A program made the position numbers and the translations under genes. From Alphaproteobacteria bacterium (GTDB lineage: Bacteria > Pseudomonadota > Alphaproteobacteria > UBA2136 > UBA6156), in NCBI GenBank assembly GCA_027489415.1, contig JAIXZU010000119.1, positions 1 through 12,909 of the forward strand: DNA of 12,909 nucleotides. The letters are read 5' to 3'. The notes beneath the pieces are model-generated. The model was not told the DNA's origin. It searched no databases and saw only the letters and a program-made list of their open reading frames with translations. The stretch's first letter is position 1, and every line of letters starts with the position of its first letter. Positions 7,389 to 12,909 of the stretch are shown piece after piece.

Positions 7389-7985
7389 TTAAGCCCTCCG
7401 TGCATTCATCGTTGCCGTAATCTCATCAGCCTTCGCAAAGGTCAGTTCATGCACAAAGTCCATGTCCCAACCGTTGCAGTCTTTGTAAATGCTGCCCACA
7501 CCACCGAATACCGCTTTGGCAAAATCAAAGCCCAACGCGGCACTCACACGCTTCACGCTCTCGGCATCCGGCGCTTCCACCTCAGCCAGCGGCGCTAGTG
7601 CGGGCCACTCGTTCAGCGTCACCTCCACCTCGCCCTTACGCCACGTCTCGCGGTAATTTTCCTGGTAAAGCCGATTCTCAAACCCCAGCTTGCCCATGAA
7701 GGCCACCGCCGCGTCAAAATCACTCACCTCAAACTCCACCTCTTCGGTGCCGTCAATCCGGCTGCGGTCAAAGGCGTGTTTGTAGGTCATGGTAATACGG
7801 TCGCCCTCGTCACGTACCCGTCCCCATTTCGCGCCATCAAGGTTTTCACCATGTTCGGAAAGCAGGAACGTATAACGCCGCATCAACCGCCACGGGCCAG
7901 TCAGCGTAAATCCCTCGGCAGCAAGCCGGGCACGGCAGTCCGCCATGTCCACTTTCAGGAATTTCGCTTCAATTTCCAACCCCAC
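7389..7985 (-). CDS. CYTH-domain protein (class IV adenylate cyclase/triphosphatase family)
   Basis: About 198 residues of a CYTH triphosphate tunnel fold. ExExK is seen at the start (E4-I-E6-A-K8). Later come WGRVRDEG (about 54-61), ITMTYKH (64-70), EEVEFEV (81-87), the arginine at 112, and EVTLNEW followed by LAEVEA and FGGVGSIY, the pattern of the CyaB/COG1437 branch. Members hydrolyse or cyclise triphosphate substrates (ATP, thiamine triphosphate, inorganic triphosphate); the substrate here is not determined. The start is uncertain. GTG 7985 is preferred because it begins right at the ExExK strand and has AGGG 8 nt upstream, while GTG 8003 lies 3 nt after the grpE stop but has no ribosome binding site. 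Both starts lie in or just after a heptamer repeat tract. Confidence 0.82.
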   Translation of the reverse strand: MGLEIEAKFLKVDMADCRARLAAEGFTLTGPWRLMRRYTFLLSEHGENLDGAKWGRVRDEGDRITMTYKHAFDRSRIDGTEEVEFEVSDFDAAVAFMGKLGFENRLYQENYRETWRKGEVEVTLNEWPALAPLAEVEAPDAESVKRVSAALGFDFAKAVFGGVGSIYKDCNGWDMDFVHELTFAKADEITATMNARRA

Positions 7986-7988
7986 GGT

Positions 7989-8027
7989 CTGTACCCTGTT
8001 CACTGTCTACTGTTCACTGTCCACTGG
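7989..8027 (-). repeat. Heptamer tandem repeat (TGAACAG type) at the grpE/CYTH junction
   Basis: Read on the - strand, successive 7-nt units are TGGACAG, TGAACAG, TAGACAG, TGAACAG and GGTACAG, all ending in ACAG. The units cover 7989-8023 with a partial flank. The tract encodes the last residues of GrpE, supplies its TAG stop (8007-8009) and runs into the candidate CYTH start region. The same heptamer occurs at the end of dnaQ. Confidence 0.85.
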
Positions 8028-8582
8028 CTTCGCCACGACCACTAACGCCGGCCGCAGCAACCGGCCGTTAATCGTAAAGCCGGCCTGAATTTCCTGCACG
8101 ATCGTCCCCGGCGCAAACTCATTTGTCGGTGCTTCGGTCATCGCTTGGTGCAAATCCGGGTTCAGGGCGTCACCGGCCTTCACCGCAATCGGCGCTATCC
8201 CGTGGCGGCCCAGCATCGTCTGCAACTGCGCCGCGGTCATCGCAATTCCGTCACGCAGGGCTTTTTCATTGCCTTCTGGTGCCGTCAGTGCGCGCGCAAG
8301 GTTATCACCCACTCCCAACACGTCGCTGGCAAACTTGCTCACCGCAAACTGGCGCGCGTCCTGCAGTTCCTGTGCCGTGCGGCGCTTCACGTTCTCGGCA
8401 TCTGCCGCGGCGCGGTAGGCTTTGTCGCGCCATTCATCGCGCTCACGCAGGGCGGCCATCACCGCATTGTCTTCCGCAACTGCAGCGCTATCCAGCGGCA
8501 TATCCGGCTCCATGTGAGCCGTTTCAGGCATCATCTCGTCGGCCATCATCGGGGTCTCGGTGTGCAGCTTCGGCTCGCTCAT
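8007..8582 (-). CDS. grpE: Nucleotide exchange factor GrpE
   Basis: A 191-residue co-chaperone that releases ADP from DnaK. Domains: an acidic Met/Glu-rich disordered N-terminus (1-40), the dimerising coiled coil with DEWRDKAYRAAADAENVKRR (49-68), and the C-terminal beta-wing carrying the GrpE signature IVQEIQAGFTINGRLLRPALVVV (about 161-183, described by its key residues G168, N172, G173 and P178). Length is normal. ATG 8582 follows AAGGAGAG at good spacing. It lies 23 nt after hrcA. The protein would normally end just after the RPALVVVAK strand; here a PVDSEQ tail follows, encoded by the TGAACAG-type heptamer tract that also provides the stop codon. Confidence 0.97.
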   Translation of the reverse strand: MSEPKLHTETPMMADEMMPETAHMEPDMPLDSAAVAEDNAVMAALRERDEWRDKAYRAAADAENVKRRTAQELQDARQFAVSKFASDVLGVGDNLARALTAPEGNEKALRDGIAMTAAQLQTMLGRHGIAPIAVKAGDALNPDLHQAMTEAPTNEFAPGTIVQEIQAGFTINGRLLRPALVVVAKPVDSEQ

Positions 8583-8605
8583 GGTCTCTCTCCTTCAAAA
8601 AATCT

Positions 8606-9763
8606 TTATCGCGGTAAGGTGGTGTCTTTATCGTTCAAAACGCGGTCCATCAAGTGCCGTGTATAGTCAATCACGCCCAACGTATGCTTGTAGTTCATCC
8701 GCATCGGCCCAATCACTCCCACGGTACCAATTAACTTCCTCGCTACCTCGCTACCTCGTTCCTCGTTCCTGCCGTAGGGGCTGGCAATCACCGCCATATC
8801 CTCCGCCCCCATCACCGGCACGTCACCACCGACGAAAATCTTCACGCCGGAGCCCTGACGCACCTCATCAACCAACGCCATCAGAAGTCGTTTTTCTTCA
8901 AACACCTTCACGAGTCCCTGCAGTTTATCACGCACGAGTTCAGGGTACTGGAACAGGTTGTTACTCCCCGCCACCACCATGGCGCCGTCCGCCGTCACCG
9001 GCTGGCCCCACTCATTGGCAGCTTGCATCATCGAATCAATCATCGCGTTCACCTGCCCGCGCTGTTCGGCCATCGCCGCAATCATCGCCGCCTTGGCCTG
9101 TTCCAGCGTGTGGCCCATCACCATGGGTTGTAATTGCTTGGCGGCTTTGCGCAGGTCTTCGGCGGAAATAAACTCCGGCACGGTCATGATCCGGTTCTCA
9201 ATCTCGCCGTTGTTGGTCACCATCACCACCAGCACACGGTTGTTGGAAAGCCGGATGAACTCCATCGTCTCCAGCAAATCATTCTCATGCTTGGGCGCGG
9301 TCACCAGTGCGGCGCAATTCGTCACTTGGCTCAGCGCGCTGGTCACGTCGCGGGTCATCTGCGCAAGGCCCTTACTGGCACTGACTTGGCTGGCAATCGC
9401 CGCCTTAACCGCCTCATCCGGCTCGCTGGCTTCAACGAGGTGCTGGGCATAGTAGCGGTAACCCATTTCAGTCGGAACACGCCCCGCACTGGTGTGCGGG
9501 CTTTTAATCAGGCCCAGCGTCTCAAGGTCCTGCATCACGTTACGGATACTCGCCCCACTCAACTGGTAACGCCCGCTGTCCACCAGCGCCTTGCTCCCTA
9601 CCGGCTCACCGCTGGAGCCATACGTCTCCACCACATCGGCCAGCACCTGTGCCGCCCGCGTGCCTAAATCGGCAGGCATGCCTTGGGGCAGGGGCTTGGT
9701 CGCAGTGGTGCTGTCCCCATCAAGGGCGGCAGCCTTGGTCGTCGGAGTACGGGATGTGTTCAT
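8606..9763 (-). CDS. hrcA: Heat-inducible transcription repressor HrcA
   Basis: A 385-residue repressor that binds CIRCE operators and is kept active by chaperonins. The winged helix-turn-helix spans about 32-106, with GEPVGSKAL, ASIRNVMQDLETLGLI and PHTSAGRVPTEMGYRYY. The dimerisation/inserted domains follow, ending with the conserved GTVGVIGPMRMNY near the C-terminus. Two oddities are present. First, residues 1-28 form a Thr/Ala-rich extension not expected in the family; Met29 (9679) is the alternative start, but its AAGG is too close (about 1-2 nt), whereas ATG 9763 coincides with the predicted transcription start. Second, residues about 332-342 (NEERGSEVARK) are encoded by a short tandem repeat and interrupt a conserved strand region. 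The gene heads the heat-shock cluster and is autoregulated through the adjacent CIRCE. Confidence 0.96.
   Translation of the reverse strand: MNTSRTPTTKAAALDGDSTTATKPLPQGMPADLGTRAAQVLADVVETYGSSGEPVGSKALVDSGRYQLSGASIRNVMQDLETLGLIKSPHTSAGRVPTEMGYRYYAQHLVEASEPDEAVKAAIASQVSASKGLAQMTRDVTSALSQVTNCAALVTAPKHENDLLETMEFIRLSNNRVLVVMVTNNGEIENRIMTVPEFISAEDLRKAAKQLQPMVMGHTLEQAKAAMIAAMAEQRGQVNAMIDSMMQAANEWGQPVTADGAMVVAGSNNLFQYPELVRDKLQGLVKVFEEKRLLMALVDEVRQGSGVKIFVGGDVPVMGAEDMAVIASPYGRNEERGSEVARKLIGTVGVIGPMRMNYKHTLGVIDYTRHLMDRVLNDKDTTLPR
8738..8771 (-). repeat. In-frame 8+8+7+7-nt tandem repeat inside hrcA
   Basis: On the + strand CCTCGCTA occurs twice (8738-8753) and is followed by CCTCGTT twice (8754-8767) and a partial CCTG. 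The four units total 30 nt, so the tract keeps the hrcA frame although no single unit is a multiple of three. It encodes the hydrophilic stretch NEERGSEVAR between ASPYGR and LIGTVGVIGP. Confidence 0.9.
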
Positions 9764-9770
9764 AGCGGAG

Positions 9771-9800
9771 TTTATACCCCACCGTTAGCACTCACGTCAA
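9771..9800 (-). promoter_or_regulatory. Predicted hrcA promoter, leaderless
   Basis: Reading the - strand, TTGACG (9795-9800) serves as -35 and TATAAA (9771-9776) as -10 with an 18-nt spacer; shifting the -10 by one base to GTATAA gives 17 nt. The predicted transcription start falls at 9763-9764, the A of the hrcA ATG or one base before it. The -35 is preceded by C (CTTGAC), which would also fit the -35 of alphaproteobacterial RpoH promoters. Confidence 0.6.
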
Positions 9801-9811
9801 GCAAGTGCTAA
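9785..9811. promoter_or_regulatory. CIRCE operator (HrcA binding site)
   Basis: TTAGCACTC (9785-9793), a 9-nt spacer and AAGTGCTAA (9803-9811) match the known CIRCE consensus TTAGCACTC-N9-GAGTGCTAA with one mismatch in the second arm. It lies 22 nt before hrcA and covers the predicted -35, so bound HrcA would block RNA polymerase. It is the only CIRCE seen in the window. Confidence 0.96.
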
Positions 9812-9852
9812 TGCATTTTTACAAAGACAAACTGAACAAGCAAAAGTACAAA

Positions 9853-9880
9853 CTGTGCACTGTTCACTGTTCACTGCTAC
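9853..9880 (-). repeat. Heptamer tandem repeat (TGAACAG type) at the dnaQ 3' end
   Basis: On the - strand the units are GTAGCAG, TGAACAG, TGAACAG and TGCACAG. The tract encodes the last Ser-Ser-Glu-Gln of DnaQ, provides its TGA stop (9864-9866) and continues a few bases downstream. It is the same heptamer as at the grpE/CYTH junction about 1.8 kb away. Confidence 0.85.
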
Positions 9881-10574
9881 CCCACTTATGGTTCGGCACG
9901 AACTTCGCCAAAAATGCACGATGACTCTCAATCTCTTCCGCCGTCGCCATAATCACCTGCGTTGCTCGCCCACTTACCTTACATTGACCATCTGTGTCCC
10001 CACCAAAGCCGCTGAAAACCATGGGTTTGGCAGCTTGGTTGCCACCACCTTCCAGCCCGAAATTGGCCTGCAATCCGCCATTCAGCTCAACATAAACATC
10101 GGCCAGCAGCTGGGCATCCAGCAGTGCTCCATGGTAAGTTCTTGCAGTTAAATCAATGCCATAGAACCTGCACAGCGCATCAAGATTATGCCGCTGTCCC
10201 GGCAATTTCTGCCGCGCAATCACCAGTGTATCAATCATCTGATTTTTAAGGGGTTCTCTCCCGCACCGCTTCAATTCCATGTTCATGAAACTGAAGTCAA
10301 ACTCCGCATTATGCGCTACCAGCGGCGCATCGCCAAAAAACGCCAACAATTCGTCAACAATATCGGCAAATAAAGGCGCATTCGCCACTTTTTCATTCGT
10401 AATCCCGTGAACCTTGGTCGCCCCAAAGTCAATATCACGCTGCGGGTTCAAATACTTATGGAACGTCTTTCCCGTTGGTAACTGGTTATCCATCTCCACA
10501 CACCCGATTTCAATAATCCGGTGCTCTTCCACCCCAAAACCAGTGGTTTCCGTGTCAAAAATAATCTCGCGCAT
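9864..10574 (-). CDS. dnaQ: DNA polymerase III epsilon subunit, 3'-5' proofreading exonuclease
   Basis: A 236-residue DEDDh exonuclease that proofreads for the replicative polymerase. ExoI is FDTETTG (Asp7, Glu9), ExoII is VAHNAEFD (Asp93) and ExoIII is HGALLDAQLLADVY (His148, Asp153), so all five catalytic residues are present. A flexible Gly-rich linker follows (about 172-200), then the C-terminal helix region with AEEIESHRAFLAKF and a final Trp that corresponds to the alpha-binding end of E. coli epsilon. Length is close to E. coli's 243. GGGAGA lies about 10 nt before the ATG, inside the upstream permease end; the gap is 15 nt, so it is probably co-transcribed with the ABC genes. The last residues, GSSEQ, extend past the usual terminal Trp and come from a heptamer repeat. 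Confidence 0.96.
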   Translation of the reverse strand: MREIIFDTETTGFGVEEHRIIEIGCVEMDNQLPTGKTFHKYLNPQRDIDFGATKVHGITNEKVANAPLFADIVDELLAFFGDAPLVAHNAEFDFSFMNMELKRCGREPLKNQMIDTLVIARQKLPGQRHNLDALCRFYGIDLTARTYHGALLDAQLLADVYVELNGGLQANFGLEGGGNQAAKPMVFSGFGGDTDGQCKVSGRATQVIMATAEEIESHRAFLAKFVPNHKWGSSEQ

Positions 10575-10589
10575 AATATTTTGTCTCCC

Positions 10590-11369
10590 TTATGCCAGTA
10601 GCCGCTTCTGGAAAACCCTGCAAGCATACAAATAGCCTCCGGCAAATAGCGCGATAAGTACGCCCAAGTCCATAATAACATTGGCTAAATACAGTTCTTG
10701 GCCAGTCATCAGCGGCCGCACCAGCCCAATCACATGCGTCAAGGGGAGCGCCTGGCTCAACCAGTAAAGCAGGGCAGGTGCATGCTGAAGATCAAAAAAG
10801 ACACCGGAAAACAGGAACATAGGTGTGGTCCACAGCGTGTTCACATATGCAAAATGCAACGGCCGGTGAATATGCACCGTAAAGCAAAGCGCAATCGCCC
10901 CAAATGCCAAATTCGCCAGCATTAACACAGGTATAGCCGCCACAGCGCCCCAAAAACTAGGTATGGCCTTCAGCCAGAAACCAGCCAACACGAACAATAT
11001 CAAAATACTGGGCAACGTCCGTAAACTCGCATAAATCAGCTCAGCCATTAAAATTTCAGGCAATCTCAGTGGGGTAGCAAGCCAAGCAGAGTACAACTTA
11101 TAGCTCGTGCTTCGCTCCCAAACCCCATAAGTCATCGCCATGGTCATCACAAATACACCAGTACTGGCGGCAATTCCCGGCACCAGAAAATCAAGATACG
11201 GCAATCCATCCATAGACTTGATAATCGCACCCATCCCAAAGCCAAAAGCAAAGAGGTACAGCAACCGGTCCAGCAAATCCCTCATGATCTGCGCCTTCCA
11301 CAGGCTGCGATATTCCAGCCCAAATCGAAGCAGCATCGGTTTCATGTTGGAGAGAAAATCACGGATCAT
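10590..11369 (-). CDS. ABC-2 type transporter permease (NodJ-like), second copy
   Basis: A 259-residue inner-membrane permease with about six hydrophobic segments (roughly 33-52, 60-82, 113-133, 142-165, 180-195 and 228-250). The cytosolic stretch WLATPLRLPEILMAEL at 96-111 is the expected ABC-2 coupling region, and FGFGMGAIIKSMDGLPYLDFLVPGI resembles NodJ-type proteins in layout. It lies 8 nt after the first permease. The ribosome binding site is weak, suggesting translational coupling. It differs clearly in sequence from the first permease, so the pair may form a heterodimeric channel driven by the upstream ATPase. The cargo is unknown; export of a lipid-linked saccharide, lipid or drug is typical for the family. 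Confidence 0.88.
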   Translation of the reverse strand: MIRDFLSNMKPMLLRFGLEYRSLWKAQIMRDLLDRLLYLFAFGFGMGAIIKSMDGLPYLDFLVPGIAASTGVFVMTMAMTYGVWERSTSYKLYSAWLATPLRLPEILMAELIYASLRTLPSILILFVLAGFWLKAIPSFWGAVAAIPVLMLANLAFGAIALCFTVHIHRPLHFAYVNTLWTTPMFLFSGVFFDLQHAPALLYWLSQALPLTHVIGLVRPLMTGQELYLANVIMDLGVLIALFAGGYLYACRVFQKRLLA

Positions 11370-11377
11370 ATCGGTTA

Positions 11378-12142
11378 CTACTCATACATTCTGCGTTGGA
11401 ACAATCGGAAATGAATCAAAGTGCAAACAGCAGCCATGACGCTGAGGGACAACAGCGCCCCCAAAACATCAAGAATACTGGCAGTCCCCATCAGCATTCC
11501 CCGTACCGAAGATACGGCCGGCGCCATCGGAAAGAACTGCACCAGAACTTGAACCGCCTTAGGCATGCCATCAATCGCAAAAAACGCGCCGCTGAAAATA
11601 AAAACAGGGTTCAGAAATAAGGGCCACACAAAATCAAAATCAGCGAAAGTACGTGCAAGTGCTGTAAAACATAAGCACATACAGTGTAAGGCAAATCCGG
11701 CAAACCAAATCACAATCAGGCTCGGCAGGAACCCCCAGGGGTTAGGGAAATCAACAAAAAACAAACTCACAACCCCCACCATAACCGCAGCCAATACGCC
11801 GCGTGTTGCTGAAAATGCGGCTTCACCGAGCGTAAGTCCCAATAAAGTAGTCGGAGTCGCAAGAACAGCTCTCCACATACCTTGCTCAAGTCGTTGCATG
11901 GTACCAATCAGCGCGTCCATCGCCACACTCCAACTAATAACCGCGGCAACCATGCCAGTCGCAACAAAAAGTAAATAGTTCTGCGTGCCTCCAAACATAC
12001 TCATCACGCCAATGCCCATGGCGTAAAGCCATAACAACGGGTCAAAAACAGAGAGAACAAGGAAGTTTTTAAGGAATCTTCGCCAGGCCAAAAACTGCCG
12101 GTAGAAGACGACGTGAATGCCGAAGAATCTATCAAGGGTCAT
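11378..12142 (-). CDS. ABC-2 type transporter permease (NodJ-like), first copy
   Basis: A 254-residue inner-membrane permease with about six hydrophobic segments (around 26-48, 56-78, 108-130, 138-163, 172-190 and 224-246). WRAVLATPTTLLGLTLGEAAFSATR at about 90-114 (key residues LATP and the following GE) is the coupling-helix region shared with the second permease and with NodJ-type proteins. The start ATG has GAGG 7 nt upstream, within the last codons of the ATPase gene, and only 1 nt separates the two genes. With the ATPase and second permease it makes a complete export system; substrate unknown. Confidence 0.9.
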   Translation of the reverse strand: MTLDRFFGIHVVFYRQFLAWRRFLKNFLVLSVFDPLLWLYAMGIGVMSMFGGTQNYLLFVATGMVAAVISWSVAMDALIGTMQRLEQGMWRAVLATPTTLLGLTLGEAAFSATRGVLAAVMVGVVSLFFVDFPNPWGFLPSLIVIWFAGFALHCMCLCFTALARTFADFDFVWPLFLNPVFIFSGAFFAIDGMPKAVQVLVQFFPMAPAVSSVRGMLMGTASILDVLGALLSLSVMAAVCTLIHFRLFQRRMYE

Positions 12143-12143
12143 C

Positions 12144-12909
12144 TTATTCCCTCAACTTTCGTCCAGTCAGACGCAGAAAAACATCTTCCATATTGGCGGG
12201 CCGATGAAGATACGTCGCATTTTCAGGTAAAAGCTTACGGAACTTGGCACCATCATCAACGTAAAAGATAACTGAGTCTCCAACGTCCTCACTCTCTTCA
12301 GGTGGTAAATCAAGCGGAATGGGTTTAGTTACATCAAATACATGTTTTTTAACATGTCGTTCGATCAGCTCAGCAGGGCTTCCCTCATCGAGAATCTTGC
12401 CATGGTCAATCATAATGATATGGTCACACAACCGCTGGGCTTCATCCATGTAATGGGTGGTCAACAACAGGGTTTTCCCCTGTTTTTTAAGCTCTAGAAT
12501 GCGCTGCCAGATCATCACGCGTGCCTGCGGGTCTAATCCGGTTGTCGGCTCGTCAAGGAAGAGGAGATCAGGGTCATTCACTAACGCACGTCCAATAGTA
12601 AGGCGGCGCTTCATCCCTCCGGAAAGCTGATTAACGCGCGCATCAGCTTTTTCGCTCAGTTGCATGTTACTCAGAATCTGCGGAACGCGCTCTTTCAGGA
12701 CAGCGCGGCTAATCCCAAATAGCATCCCATAAACCATCAGGTTTTCAGCCACTGTCAGGTCAGGGTCAAGGTTATCATCTTGGGGAACCAAAGCGACACG
12801 GATACGCTCTTCGCGGCTCAGGCTGGCGGCGTCATGCCCGAAAATCTCTAATTGCCCACCACTACGTTGGGTAAGGCCTATAAGCATCTTCATCGTCGTG
12901 CTCTTGCCC
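12144..12909 (-). CDS. ABC transporter ATP-binding protein, NodI-like (5' truncated by window edge)
   Basis: The last 255 codons of an ABC ATPase; the start lies beyond the right edge. The frame opens with GKSTT, the end of the Walker A motif, at 12894-12909. It then shows the Q-loop VPQDDNLD, the signature LSGGMKRR, Walker B LLFLDEPTTGLD, and the H-loop TTHYMDEA. The C-terminal extension ends in ANMEDVFLRLTGRKL, which closely resembles the NodI/DrrA-type export ATPases of the COG1131 group. It powers the two adjoining ABC-2 permeases. NodI resemblance reflects the family only: no nodulation genes are seen here. Confidence 0.94.
   Translation of the reverse strand, partial: GKSTTMKMLIGLTQRSGGQLEIFGHDAASLSREERIRVALVPQDDNLDPDLTVAENLMVYGMLFGISRAVLKERVPQILSNMQLSEKADARVNQLSGGMKRRLTIGRALVNDPDLLFLDEPTTGLDPQARVMIWQRILELKKQGKTLLLTTHYMDEAQRLCDHIIMIDHGKILDEGSPAELIERHVKKHVFDVTKPIPLDLPPEESEDVGDSVIFYVDDGAKFRKLLPENATYLHRPANMEDVFLRLTGRKLRE

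Noticed and set aside
7989..8027. Heptamer tracts as a CRISPR or transposon end
   Set aside because: Units are only 7 nt with no spacers, no inverted terminal repeats and no nearby transposase or cas genes.
12144..12909. Naming the exporter genes nodI and nodJ
   Set aside because: The resemblance is at family level. There are no nodulation genes nearby and related export systems carry other cargo.

Overview
The window looks like part of an alphaproteobacterial-type chromosome of moderately high GC. The clues are a CIRCE-controlled hrcA-grpE-dnaK-dnaJ heat-shock cluster, a stand-alone DEDDh proofreading subunit (DnaQ), an endonuclease III with an intact iron-sulfur motif, and generally tight gene packing. 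No rRNA, tRNA, insertion sequence, prophage or CRISPR array was seen. The class-level placement is an inference from gene content; the sequence alone does not name a genus.

Left arm (1-2940, + strand): the tail of an unidentified gene, a C39/papain-like cysteine peptidase-fold protein, a UDP-glucuronate 4-epimerase-like sugar nucleotide enzyme and endonuclease III (nth). These follow each other with gaps of 3 nt, a 4-nt ATGA overlap and 11 nt, so they are probably one transcript. An 85-codon orphan gene follows after about 190 nt.

Centre (3012-9811, - strand, read right to left): CIRCE/promoter, hrcA, grpE, a CYTH-domain protein, a YfbR-like HD phosphohydrolase, dnaK, a small secreted Gly/Ser/Tyr-rich protein, dnaJ. 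The two nucleotide-phosphate-type enzymes between grpE and dnaK, and the exported protein between dnaK and dnaJ, are unusual passengers in a chaperone cluster. HrcA should repress its own promoter through CIRCE, and GrpE, DnaK and DnaJ form one folding machine. The hrcA promoter geometry predicts a leaderless mRNA.

Right arm (9864-12909, - strand): a NodI-like ABC ATPase (cut by the window edge), two ABC-2 (NodJ-like) permeases and dnaQ, again tightly packed.

The most unusual structure is a family of very short tandem repeats. TGAACAG-type heptamers form the 3' ends of both grpE and dnaQ, so both proteins end in the same Ser-Glu-Gln tail beyond the usual family end. A second repeat type (8+8+7+7 nt, 30 nt in total) lies in frame inside hrcA. 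These repeats look like small spreading or expanding elements that add peptide tails and inserts to housekeeping proteins.
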